From: Flavicella sp965243265
GTDB taxonomy: Bacteria; Bacteroidota; Bacteroidia; Flavobacteriales; Flavobacteriaceae
Length of the DNA: 64,000 nt
Direction: 5' to 3'
Assembly: GCA_965243265.1 (NCBI GenBank)
Contig: CBDEUL010000008.1
Location: forward strand, 1-64,000
The notes below the pieces were generated by a model. It had not been told where the DNA came from and did not search any database. It was given only the letters and a program-made list of their open reading frames with translations. A program made the position numbers and the translations under genes. Positions 1 to 8,155 of this stretch are shown here, in pieces. Position 1 is the stretch's first letter. Each line of letters opens with the position of its first letter.

Positions 1-110
1 TTATTTATTTTTAAAATAAATCTACTCGTAGTTTTATAAACACAAAACTAATCTTCTTTTCTTGAAAACATCTTAATGAATTCTTAAATAAAGAAGCTCA
101 TTATTAACTT

Positions 111-2498
111 TTAATTGTTTTTTACAGAAGTATCATCTTCTATCTCTTTGTCTTTTTGAAAATTCTTATAGTTTTCTCTCCCTTCTTTTAAGGACTTTCC
201 TCTAGAAGTTATAAAATAAGTAAGCGGTACCACACCACCGAACAAAAATAGACTAGCCCCTATACCTCGCATCCATGTTAATGACTCGAACATAGGACTT
301 GAAATAAACTCATTTGACCTAGCAAACCACAGTCCGTTATCTAATACTGATTTTAACTGAATAACTCCTGCTGGAAATAAATCTAACACCACCATTAACA
401 TTAACCCTCCATTTATAGACCAAAAAGAAAGGCGTACAATATTCTTATTCCATCGTGCTGGTTTCACCAATATTTTTGAAGCAAACAGCATTGCTGCAAT
501 AGAAATATTTCCATATACCCCCATTAAAGCAGCATGTGCATGATTAACCGTAAGATAGGTTCCATGCTCAAAGAAGTTCATTATCGGAAGGTTCACAATA
601 ATACCCAATACTCCTGCGCCAAAAAAGTTCCAAAAATTCATTGCTATAAGAAACATGAATACTTCAGGAAAAGCAAAATTTTCAACATTTGTATTGACCT
701 TCCCCAATCGTTCAGATATCGAAAGTCTTGGCATATTCTTAAACCTCCAAGCTTCCACTGTTAATAAAATTAAAGGCACAAATTGCAAGGTTGAAAACAC
801 ACTTCCTAAAGCCATCGTTGCAACTGGTTTTGCATTCCAATAAAAGTTATGTGAAATTCCCAACAAACCTGTTCCTAAAAACAACAGTGTAGCAATATAC
901 ACTACTCTAATTGCAGCTTGCTTGCTCACCAAGCCCATTAACACCATTAAATAACTTACAATAACTGTAACAAATACTTCAAAAAAAGCTTCAACCCACA
1001 TATGTATCACCATCCACCTCCAAAAATCTGCTATTACAAAATTTGTTTCTGGCTTAGCCACAAACCCTGACAAAAACAATAAAGGGATTCCTAAAACAGA
1101 ATACATAATCCAATTTGGCAAACTCCATGGTTTTCCTTTTTTTAATGCTGGTTTTACTCCTCTATAAACAACTACTGCCCAAAGAATAAAAATAAACATC
1201 AACAGTATTTGATAAATCCTTCCAAAATCTACAAATTCCCACCCTTGGTGTCCTAATTCATACCACCAATCTCCCAACAGTCCTTTTGGACCTAACACCA
1301 TTCCCGTAAGCGAACCTCCTACCAAAATAAATAACATAGCGAAGAGTATATTCACCAATAGTAACTGTCCCTTTACTTCTTTTTTGGACATTATAGGTAT
1401 AATGAAGATAGAGGAAGCAATCCAACAGGTTGAAATCCAATATAAAGACAGCATTAAGTGCCAACTTCTGGTTATAGTAATAGGTATTTCCTTTGATGTA
1501 TGAATTCCTACAAACCCAAGAAAATCTACAAATTCATTTAATGTAACAACTCCACTTAAAACCTGTATTAAGAACAAAAGTATTGCTACAAAAAAGAATT
1601 TAAAAGATGCTTTTTGCGTCTTAGTTGGCGAAAAATTATTGATTTGTTTAAAGGTTAAAAAACCGCTATTGCCTTGTTTAAAATATTTATTTGGAAGCTG
1701 ATTGTACTGTCCTATAAAATAAAGAACCACACCACAAGCCAAAACAAAGGCCAAAAGCCCTATTACACTCCATAAAACAACAGGTGATGTTGGTGTGTTT
1801 CCTGCTTCTGGATCATAAGGCCAATTATGTGTGTAACTAAAATTAGAACCTGGTCTTTCAGCAGCACAAACCCATCCTCCCCAGAAGAAAAAATCACTTA
1901 AGTTTTTTACCTCTTCTCTATCTGAAATATAACCTTGAGGGGGAAAAGCATCTTCTGTATTCTTATCTATAAAAACATCTAAATAATATTGTCTTAATTT
2001 TTTTAAAGCATATGACTGTGCATCAGAGAGCACTACTGTATTTTTAAACTCATCATAATTATTTTGCTTTATTTCTGTCTTAACATTTTCTTTAATAATT
2101 TCAGTCTCCATAAGAGATATTTCTCCTCCATTTTCTTTTTTATACTCTTCTATGCGATATTCTGTCATGAACACTACGGTTTGATGAAGTGCTTCTGCCG
2201 TATAATCAGGACCTCTTTGTGCTCCATCTCCAAAATAAGAACCGTACTCCATTAGGGCATATTTATGAAACACTTCTTGACCTTTTTCTATAACTTTCTT
2301 GGTTATTAAATTGCCCCCATTATTATCTTGAAAGCCTGTCATTGGAGGCGCATCATTGTAGGTTTGAAAACCTATCATACCAACTCCTGCCAGACTGATA
2401 ACAAGTATAAACAATAAAGGCTGCCACCAATTTTTAGTTTGCATAAAGTAATTAAGACTTCTTTGCGAATCATTCTCAAATAGTTTTTCTTCTTTCAT
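111..2498 (-). CDS. norB: quinol-dependent nitric oxide reductase (qNOR)
   Basis: This encodes a single-subunit, quinol-oxidising nitric oxide reductase that reduces NO to N2O in the cytoplasmic membrane. The 795-residue length fits the qNOR form, in which a cytochrome-c-like N-terminal extension (about residues 50-240, periplasmic) is fused to a heme-copper-type catalytic domain with many membrane helices. Visible ligand-like motifs are H347 in RSWHLML, H499 in VIHMWVEAFFE with E503 and E507 as the glutamates expected near the non-heme iron, and the NHAHAAL segment near residue 645. It is preceded by a Crp/Fnr-type regulator gene on the same strand, with a palindromic operator-like region between them. 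It may serve NO detoxification or partial denitrification; no other denitrification genes are visible. Confidence 0.95.
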   Translation of the reverse strand: MKEEKLFENDSQRSLNYFMQTKNWWQPLLFILVISLAGVGMIGFQTYNDAPPMTGFQDNNGGNLITKKVIEKGQEVFHKYALMEYGSYFGDGAQRGPDYTAEALHQTVVFMTEYRIEEYKKENGGEISLMETEIIKENVKTEIKQNNYDEFKNTVVLSDAQSYALKKLRQYYLDVFIDKNTEDAFPPQGYISDREEVKNLSDFFFWGGWVCAAERPGSNFSYTHNWPYDPEAGNTPTSPVVLWSVIGLLAFVLACGVVLYFIGQYNQLPNKYFKQGNSGFLTFKQINNFSPTKTQKASFKFFFVAILLFLIQVLSGVVTLNEFVDFLGFVGIHTSKEIPITITRSWHLMLSLYWISTCWIASSIFIIPIMSKKEVKGQLLLVNILFAMLFILVGGSLTGMVLGPKGLLGDWWYELGHQGWEFVDFGRIYQILLMFIFILWAVVVYRGVKPALKKGKPWSLPNWIMYSVLGIPLLFLSGFVAKPETNFVIADFWRWMVIHMWVEAFFEVFVTVIVSYLMVLMGLVSKQAAIRVVYIATLLFLGTGLLGISHNFYWNAKPVATMALGSVFSTLQFVPLILLTVEAWRFKNMPRLSISERLGKVNTNVENFAFPEVFMFLIAMNFWNFFGAGVLGIIVNLPIMNFFEHGTYLTVNHAHAALMGVYGNISIAAMLFASKILVKPARWNKNIVRLSFWSINGGLMLMVVLDLFPAGVIQLKSVLDNGLWFARSNEFISSPMFESLTWMRGIGASLFLFGGVVPLTYFITSRGKSLKEGRENYKNFQKDKEIEDDTSVKNN

Positions 2499-2522
2499 CT
2501 GATTAGATATAGACTATAAACT

Positions 2523-2571
2523 AAAATTACCGTAAAAGAAAGTAACGCTATTTTTCTCTTACGGTAATTTT
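2523..2571. promoter_or_regulatory. twin palindromes upstream of norB
   Basis: A 13-bp perfect inverted repeat (2523-2535 and 2559-2571) lies 25 bp upstream of the norB start. Each arm contains its own small palindrome, TTACCGTAA at 2527-2535 and TTACGGTAA at 2559-2567, whose centres are 32 bp apart, about three helical turns. This looks like paired operator sites for a dimeric regulator, but it could equally fold as an RNA hairpin between the two genes. No U-run follows it on the minus strand, so a terminator is less likely. Confidence 0.5.
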
Positions 2572-2676
2572 AATTTATAAATGGTTTAGATATTAGTTTC
2601 ACCAAAGAAACAACTAAACCTTTCCTAGAACAATATTACACAACACTACAAAACGTGTTTTACAACATTGTTTATC

Positions 2677-3402
2677 TTAAAAACCCACTGTACTTAAATC
2701 CTGCAAAGCTTTTAGGTTTACTATTTTAATTTCTTTTTGATGAAGTTCTATTATTTTCTCTTTTGCAAAACTTGAAAGCACACGACTTGTATTTGTTGCA
2801 GTCATGTTTGATAAAGCCCCCAGATCTGCTCTTTTTAGAGATACTGCTAGATTACCTGAAGTTGTTGTTCCGTAAATATCATTTATTATCAAAAGTGCTT
2901 CTGCCAATCTTGCTTGTACATGCTTTTGCGTCAGATTTACTATTCTAGCATCTAAACGGACTACCTCTTCTGCCAGAAAACGTATGATTTTAAAAGCCAA
3001 TTCCGAATTCTTCTTTACAATCGAAAAAAAATCTTCTTTTTCAATAACACATACTGAAACATCTCCCAGAGCTATTGCAGAAGACAAACAAACATCGTCT
3101 CTCATTAAAGCATTAAACCCTATAAAATCTACCGATTTTTTTAAAGATACTATCTGCTCTACTCCATTAACTCCTCTCATGGTAATTTTTACTTTCCCTT
3201 CATTTAAACAAATTAACCCCAAAGGTTTTGCTCCTGCTTTACAAATAACTTCTCCTTTTACATAATTTACCGTATATCTTTTTTTATTAAGAGCCTCTAA
3301 ATCATCATAAGGTAAACCTTCTAACAAAGATTGTTTTTTTAAAGTACAACTCATACAGTTATGAGCTACCGAACAAAGGGACGAACAAGAAAAAGATGTC
3401 AT
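2677..3402 (-). CDS. Crp/Fnr-family transcriptional regulator, Cys-rich N-terminus
   Basis: This 241-residue protein has the Crp/Fnr layout: a cyclic-nucleotide-binding-like beta-roll (about residues 30-140), a dimerisation helix, and a C-terminal winged helix (about 160-225, with LKRADLGALSNMTATNTSRVL as recognition region). Cysteines C6, C10, C16 and C19 sit at the N-terminus, with further cysteines at C54, C65, C105 and C118. The N-terminal set together with C105 resembles the ligand arrangement of iron-sulfur FNR sensors, though the spacing (C-x5-C-x2-C) is not that of E. coli FNR. Next to norB, a role in sensing NO or oxygen and controlling norB is likely. This is inferred from context. 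Confidence 0.85.
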   Translation of the reverse strand: MTSFSCSSLCSVAHNCMSCTLKKQSLLEGLPYDDLEALNKKRYTVNYVKGEVICKAGAKPLGLICLNEGKVKITMRGVNGVEQIVSLKKSVDFIGFNALMRDDVCLSSAIALGDVSVCVIEKEDFFSIVKKNSELAFKIIRFLAEEVVRLDARIVNLTQKHVQARLAEALLIINDIYGTTTSGNLAVSLKRADLGALSNMTATNTSRVLSSFAKEKIIELHQKEIKIVNLKALQDLSTVGF

Positions 3403-3556
3403 AGATTGATTCTTAAAGTAGCGCTAAAGATACTAAAGAAAGCTATTACACTTACCAGTTGTTTCTTCCTCTTTTTATAGGTTTCAATAATTTTTTTTTA
3501 TCCAACAATCACCACCACTGTACTATTAATTCATTTTAATAACAACCCGTTAAAGC

Positions 3557-3593
3557 AAAAAAGGTTTGCTTTATAGTATAGCAAACCTTTTTT
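3557..3593 (-). terminator. intrinsic terminator after the pirin operon (bidirectional)
   Basis: A 14-bp perfect stem (3557-3570 with 3580-3593) around AGGTTTGCT has a 9-nt loop and A/T tails on both sides. It follows the pirin stop codon at 3614 on the minus strand and precedes the Crp/Fnr gene. Confidence 0.85.
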
Positions 3594-3613
3594 AGAATAA
3601 AATAATAAATATA

Positions 3614-4483
3614 TTATTCACTTAACACCCCCATATTACCCGAATGAAAATCATCAACTGCTTGATTTATTTCTTCCACAGTATTCATCACAAAAGGACC
3701 ATGAGAAATAACTTTTTCCTTTAAAGGAACTCCTGACAAGATTAAAAACTCACTTTCTGTTGTTGCTTTTAACGAAATCCCTTCTCCATCTAAATTAAAT
3801 GTAAACATTCTTTCTCCTTCTTCTTTTAAATGAGAGAATTCATTTACAAACAGACTTCCTTTAATCAGGTAAATTAAAACTTCATGATTTTCTGGAACTT
3901 TTACAAAAACCTTCCCTTCCTTTTTTGCCTTCCCCCAAAGTGTGTTTACCTCTGTTTGCGTTTCTATTTTTCCTTTTTCTCCTTTATGTATACCTGAAAC
4001 AACTTTTAGTTTTATTTTAGAATCCTCAGAAACAACTACAGGGAATTCATCTCCCTTTATATGTTGGTAAGCTGGATTCATCATTTTATGGGTACTTGGT
4101 AAATTTAACCACAATTGAATTCCTTCTAAATCCCCTCCCTTTTCAACAAACTCTTTCGTTGGTCCTTCTGCATGTATAATTCCTTTCCCTGCTGTAGTCC
4201 ATTGGACATCTCCTGCAGAGACCACACTTTCATTTCCTAAAGAGTCTCTATGCAACTGCTCTCCTTGTATTAAAAAAGTTATTGGCTCAAACCCTCTATG
4301 TGGATGCGGTCCTAAATCAAAAGGATTACTTTTATTGTTTATTTCATAAGGTCCGTAATGATGTAACAATATAAACGGGTCTACATTGTTTATTGAAAAA
4401 CTAGGTAAAGGCTGCCTTAACCTAATAATTCCCATGTTCACATAATTACTTTTACTTTTTGCTTGTATTGTTCTATTTTTCAT
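3614..4483 (-). CDS. pirin family protein
   Basis: This is a 289-residue bicupin of the pirin family, a group of metal-binding proteins, some of which have quercetin dioxygenase activity and others act as redox-linked cofactors. The N-terminal cupin contains the family signature PHPHRGFEP around residue 55, with a later histidine (H in GIIHAEGPTKE) completing the expected metal site. The C-terminal cupin is more divergent. It is the last gene of a five-gene minus-strand operon beginning with DoxX at 6266, downstream of a MarR regulator, and a terminator follows. The substrate is unknown, but co-location with FMN reductase and OsmC suggests quinone or electrophile stress. Confidence 0.9.
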   Translation of the reverse strand: MKNRTIQAKSKSNYVNMGIIRLRQPLPSFSINNVDPFILLHHYGPYEINNKSNPFDLGPHPHRGFEPITFLIQGEQLHRDSLGNESVVSAGDVQWTTAGKGIIHAEGPTKEFVEKGGDLEGIQLWLNLPSTHKMMNPAYQHIKGDEFPVVVSEDSKIKLKVVSGIHKGEKGKIETQTEVNTLWGKAKKEGKVFVKVPENHEVLIYLIKGSLFVNEFSHLKEEGERMFTFNLDGEGISLKATTESEFLILSGVPLKEKVISHGPFVMNTVEEINQAVDDFHSGNMGVLSE

Positions 4484-4519
4484 CTTTCTTATATTTAAGT
4501 TTTAAAAAAGACTGAAAAC

Positions 4520-4957
4520 TCATCTAAGTTTATCTAACAACCTATTCAACTCCAAAGCTTCTTCATTCGTTAACGTATTTATAGCCTCTCCAACTAAGTC
4601 CATATTAACATCCTCTAAGACACTTAACCCTTGAGAGGTTATTTTTACATAAACAGCTCTTCTATCTTCTTCACAACGAAACCTTTCTATAAGTTTCTTA
4701 TCACACAGTTTATCCATTAAACGAGTAGCATTGGGCGATTTTTCTATCATCCTATCTTTAACTATTTGCACTTTTATAGCTTCTTTAGCTCCTCGTAAAA
4801 TTCGTAGAATATTATATTGTTGTACAGAAATATGAAAAGGTTTTAAGATTCCATTCGACTTATTTTCAATCCAATTTGCTGTGTATTTTATATTGATCAA
4901 TGCTTTTACCTGTTCTGAAGGAAATGTTGAATTGATCTCTTTTGCTAAATCTCCCAT
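4520..4957 (-). CDS. MarR-family transcriptional regulator
   Basis: This 145-residue protein is a small winged-helix repressor of the MarR family. The helix-turn-helix spans about residues 55-105, with SPNATRLMDKLCDKKLIER as recognition helix and the wing sequence EDRRAVYVKIT, both typical of the family. Two cysteines (in DKLCDKK and RFRCEED) lie in the DNA-binding domain; the N-terminal redox cysteine of OhrR is absent. It sits in the middle of the DoxX-OsmC-FMN reductase-MarR-pirin operon, 8 bp from the FMN reductase stop. It probably represses its own operon through palindromes overlapping the promoter at 6293-6343; this is inferred. Confidence 0.9.
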   Translation of the reverse strand: MGDLAKEINSTFPSEQVKALINIKYTANWIENKSNGILKPFHISVQQYNILRILRGAKEAIKVQIVKDRMIEKSPNATRLMDKLCDKKLIERFRCEEDRRAVYVKITSQGLSVLEDVNMDLVGEAINTLTNEEALELNRLLDKLR

Positions 4958-4965
4958 ATTAAAAG

Positions 4966-5499
4966 CTACTTTAATGCATCTTGAAGTTTTTGAACCTCAT
5001 TTATTAATTGCTCTTTTAGTTCTTTATCTACAATTTGCCCCTCTTTATAGTTATCAAAAAATGAAGGAAAAGAAAGAGTTCCTGTTATTTCTGCTCCCAT
5101 GTAAGGGAAACGTCCTGCTGCAATTTCCAAAACTGTTTGTCCTCCTCTAGCTCCTGGAGATGTGGCCAATAACAGTAAAGGTTTTTCTCTCCAAACCTTT
5201 CCATTAATCCTACTTAACCAATCAAAAGCATTCTTAAATGCTACCGAATATGCTCCATTATGTTCTGCAAGAGATACTACAAACCCATCAGCCGTATCAA
5301 AAACATCACTCAATCTTTTTGCTTCTGAATCTATTCCTGATAATTCTTCTAAATCTATTCCATACAAGGGGAAATTAAAATCATTTAAATCTATCACCTC
5401 CAAAGATGCGTCTTTAACTTGTTTTGCTGCATATATAGCCAATTCTTTATTTATTGACTTCTTACTATTACTCCCTCCTATTACGATTATTTTTTTCAT
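4966..5499 (-). CDS. NADPH-dependent FMN reductase family protein
   Basis: This 177-residue flavodoxin-fold protein belongs to the NAD(P)H-dependent FMN reductase family. The N-terminal IIVIGGSNSKKSINKEL segment is the phosphate-binding loop for FMN; VVSLAEHNGAYSVAFKNAFDWLSR is the central family motif, and LLLLATSPGARGG is the next conserved stretch. Members reduce flavins, quinones or azo compounds in the cytoplasm. It is the third gene of the operon, 10 bp after the OsmC stop codon and 8 bp before MarR. The pairing with MarR and pirin suggests detoxification of quinone-like compounds, but the substrate cannot be read from the sequence. Confidence 0.88.
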   Translation of the reverse strand: MKKIIVIGGSNSKKSINKELAIYAAKQVKDASLEVIDLNDFNFPLYGIDLEELSGIDSEAKRLSDVFDTADGFVVSLAEHNGAYSVAFKNAFDWLSRINGKVWREKPLLLLATSPGARGGQTVLEIAAGRFPYMGAEITGTLSFPSFFDNYKEGQIVDKELKEQLINEVQKLQDALK

Positions 5500-5509
5500 C
5501 TTCTATTTT

Positions 5510-5914
5510 TTAAAATTCTGTTAGTATTGTTGTTTTGTTTTTCACCATTTGTGCTATTGGACATTTCTTTGAAACTTCTCTTAGTTGCCTTAACTGTTCT
5601 TTTGAAACTTCTTTCTCAACAACTATTTTTTCCTTCAAAGTCTTTTCTATTCCTTTTGATGTTAATTCTGTTTTTTCTGAAACTTCAACACAAATCTCTC
5701 CTAAATCCCAATTCATTTTTTGAGCATACATTCTTAATGTAATAGCTACACAACCACCAATAGCTGCTAAAAAGTACTCTACAGGTGTTGGTGCTGTATT
5801 TTTACCTCCTTTTTTTAACTCTGTATCTAACGCATAGTTAAATCCTCTACTTTGTACTGAGCCTTGATAATTTTTGGTACTGAGCTTAACAGCACTTGAT
5901 GGTTGTTTACGCAT
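5510..5914 (-). CDS. OsmC/Ohr family protein
   Basis: This 134-residue protein belongs to the OsmC superfamily of thiol-dependent peroxidases and related proteins. The motif PVEYFLAAIGGCVAITLRMYAQ (about residues 42-63) contains the first conserved cysteine, and KKCPIAQMV near residue 115 supplies the second, so the cysteine pair used to reduce organic hydroperoxides appears intact. It starts 1 bp after the DoxX stop, so the two are translationally coupled. It supports the reading of this operon as an oxidative or electrophile stress unit. Confidence 0.88.
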   Translation of the reverse strand: MRKQPSSAVKLSTKNYQGSVQSRGFNYALDTELKKGGKNTAPTPVEYFLAAIGGCVAITLRMYAQKMNWDLGEICVEVSEKTELTSKGIEKTLKEKIVVEKEVSKEQLRQLREVSKKCPIAQMVKNKTTILTEF

Positions 5915-5915
5915 T

Positions 5916-6266
5916 TTATTTTCTACCTTTATATATGTAAGAAACCGTAAGAAGTAATATTGCTATTACCGCCCCTCCTTGTTCTCCATCTCCTATCATA
6001 AAATGAGCAAAAAACGCTAAAACAAACTCAAACAACAATCCTGCATAAGCCCACTCTTTTAATCTATCCAGTTTCGTTAATAAAATAACAGCTACTGCAC
6101 TTACCTTTAAAAAAGCTAACGGATAAATTATGTAAACAGGATACCCTAACTTCACAAATTCAGCATGCACCATTTCATAATTAAACACATACATTCCTGC
6201 CGACATTAACAACATTAAACTTAACAAACCTGTTGCTGACCAATAAATTATTTTATTTTTTTTCAT
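5916..6266 (-). CDS. DoxX family membrane protein
   Basis: This 116-residue integral membrane protein has four predicted hydrophobic helices (about residues 6-26, 45-63, 71-88 and 98-112), matching the DoxX-like family. The segment GYPVYIIYPLAFLKVSAVAVILL, with its short charged turn, is typical of the small flavobacterial members. The function of these proteins is not settled; some are linked to quinone or thiosulfate oxidation and to thiol stress. It is the first gene of the operon and has a clear promoter upstream at 6293-6323. Confidence 0.85.
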   Translation of the reverse strand: MKKNKIIYWSATGLLSLMLLMSAGMYVFNYEMVHAEFVKLGYPVYIIYPLAFLKVSAVAVILLTKLDRLKEWAYAGLLFEFVLAFFAHFMIGDGEQGGAVIAILLLTVSYIYKGRK

Positions 6267-6292
6267 CTTAAAACTATTTTATAATTACAGTA

Positions 6293-6343
6293 CAAACATA
6301 CACAATTATTTTTTATATACCAAGGTAAATAAAACCATGGTTT
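6293..6343 (-). promoter_or_regulatory. promoter of the stress operon with overlapping palindromes
   Basis: On the minus strand a TTG (6321-6323) and TATGTTTG (6293-6300) are separated by exactly 20 bp, a good match to the Bacteroidota promoter. The TTG lies inside the palindrome TACCAAGGTA (6318-6327), and a second perfect palindrome AAACCATGGTTT (6332-6343) is centred 15 bp further upstream. Both carry a CCWWGG core. The position fits a repressor site for the MarR protein encoded in the operon (inference). Confidence 0.65.
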
Positions 6344-6405
6344 ACATCTAGTCGTTTTATGTTACAATTTTGTACTTTAGCCGACTTTAAAACAAGGACG
6401 CACAG

Positions 6406-8034
6406 ATGGACATCAATTTCAATATAAATGAAGATTTCAATAAGTTAGAAGTAGCTGAGTTAAAAAGAAAGCTTCTGAAAACATACAAAGGTGGTGGAGA
6501 AAAACGTATTGCTAAAATTCATGCCAAAGGAAAACTAACGGCTAGAGAGCGTATTGCTTACTTATTAGACAATGACGAAAAGGCTATTGAAATTGGCGCT
6601 TTTGTAGGTGAAGGGATGTATGAAGAACACGGAGGCTGCCCTTCTGGTGGTGTTGTTATTAAAATAGGACATATTAGCGGCAAGCAATGTATTGTTGTAG
6701 CCAATGATGCTAGTGTAAAAGCTGGTTCTTGGTTCCCTATTACAGCTAAGAAAAACTTACGGGCTCAAGAAATTGCCATGGAAAACAAAATTCCTATCAT
6801 CTACCTTGTAGATAGTGCAGGTGTTTACCTTCCTTTACAGGATGAAATTTTTCCTGACAAAGAACATTTTGGACGTATCTTTAGAAACAATGCTATAATG
6901 AGTAGCATGGGTATTACTCAAATTTCTGCAGTTATGGGAAGCTGTGTTGCTGGAGGTGCTTATTTACCTATTATGAGTGACGAGGCTTTAATTGTAGACA
7001 AAACAGGAAGTATCTTTTTAGCTGGTAGTTACCTCGTAAAAGCTGCCATTGGAGAGAGTATTGATAATGAAACCTTAGGTGGAGCTACAACACATTGTGA
7101 AATCTCCGGGGTAACCGATTATAAATCTAAAGATGATAAAGATGCCCTAGATACTATCAAAAATATTGTTGGTAAAATAGGTGATTTTGAAAAAGCTGGC
7201 TACAACCGTATTGAAAGTAAAGAGCCACAAGAAAACCCTGACGATATTTTTGGAATTTTACCCAAATCAAGAGCCGATCAATACGATATGAATGAAATTA
7301 TCAAACGTATTGTTGACGACTCTAAATTTGAGGCTTATAAAGAGAATTACGGACAAACTATTATATGTGGTTATGCTCGTATTGATGGTTGGGCTGTAGG
7401 TATTGTTGCCAATCAAAGAAAAGTTGTAAAAAACGCTAAAAAAGAAATGCAATTTGGTGGTGTTATTTATTCAGACAGTGCCGATAAAGCAACTCGATTT
7501 ATAGCCAACTGTAATCAGAAAAAAATACCTCTTGTATTCCTACAAGACGTTACTGGTTTTATGGTAGGGAGTAAATCTGAACACGGAGGCATTATTAAAG
7601 ACGGTGCTAAAATGGTAAACGCTGTTAGCAACTCTGTAGTTCCTAAATTTACCATTGTTGTTGGTAACTCTTATGGTGCTGGTAATTATGCTATGTGTGG
7701 TAAAGCTTATGACCCTAGATTAATTTGCGCATGGCCAAGTGCTCGATTAGCGGTTATGGGAGGTACACAAGCTGCTAAAGTATTGTTACAAATTGAAACT
7801 GCTTCTTTAAAGAAAAAAGGCGAAATTATTACTCCTGAAAGAGAGCAAGAAATTTTAAAATCTATCGAGGAAAAATACAACAATCAGACCTCTCCATATT
7901 ATGCTGCTTCTCGCTTGTGGACAGACGCTGTAATTAACCCTCTAGACACAAGAAAGTGGATTAGTACCGGTATTGAGGCTGCCAACCACGCTCCTATTGA
8001 AAAACCATTTAATTTAGGCGTTATTCAAGTATAA
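6406..8034 (+). CDS. acyl-CoA carboxylase beta subunit (methylcrotonoyl-CoA carboxylase type)
   Basis: This 542-residue carboxyltransferase subunit transfers carboxyl groups from carboxybiotin to an acyl-CoA. The two crotonase-fold halves are present: an N-terminal half with GGCPSGGVV, VDSAGVYLPLQDEIFPD and GSCVAGGAYLP, and a C-terminal half with FLQDVTGFMVG and GNSYGAGNYAMCGKAYDPR. The EIFPDKEHFGRIF stretch resembles the methylcrotonoyl-CoA carboxylase beta subunit more than propionyl-CoA carboxylase, suggesting leucine catabolism. No biotin carboxylase or biotin carrier gene is adjacent, so its partner is encoded elsewhere. It is divergent from the DoxX operon. Confidence 0.9.
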   Translation: MDINFNINEDFNKLEVAELKRKLLKTYKGGGEKRIAKIHAKGKLTARERIAYLLDNDEKAIEIGAFVGEGMYEEHGGCPSGGVVIKIGHISGKQCIVVANDASVKAGSWFPITAKKNLRAQEIAMENKIPIIYLVDSAGVYLPLQDEIFPDKEHFGRIFRNNAIMSSMGITQISAVMGSCVAGGAYLPIMSDEALIVDKTGSIFLAGSYLVKAAIGESIDNETLGGATTHCEISGVTDYKSKDDKDALDTIKNIVGKIGDFEKAGYNRIESKEPQENPDDIFGILPKSRADQYDMNEIIKRIVDDSKFEAYKENYGQTIICGYARIDGWAVGIVANQRKVVKNAKKEMQFGGVIYSDSADKATRFIANCNQKKIPLVFLQDVTGFMVGSKSEHGGIIKDGAKMVNAVSNSVVPKFTIVVGNSYGAGNYAMCGKAYDPRLICAWPSARLAVMGGTQAAKVLLQIETASLKKKGEIITPEREQEILKSIEEKYNNQTSPYYAASRLWTDAVINPLDTRKWISTGIEAANHAPIEKPFNLGVIQV

Positions 8035-8061
8035 CTTCACCTCTTTTTAAAGTAGTTTTTC

Positions 8062-8097
8062 TTTTATTTTATATGATAAGAATCATATAAAATAAAA
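8062..8097. repeat. 16-bp perfect inverted repeat, almost purely A/T
   Basis: Arms 8062-8077 and 8082-8097 are perfectly complementary with a 4-nt loop AAGA; only one G-C pair occurs in the stem. It lies between the carboxylase stop and pta. It could be a weak terminator, a DNA cruciform, or an operator centred on the ATATGAT half-site. No U-tract follows the stem in either direction. Confidence 0.5.
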
Positions 8098-8155
8098 TTC
8101 TATTCGGCTTTATTAAAATGAAGAATTTGTAATTTTACTCTATAATTTAATACGT

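Noticed and set aside
1..110. End of another gene left of norB
   Set aside because: Too short and A/T-rich to judge; no protein-like sequence could be recognised.
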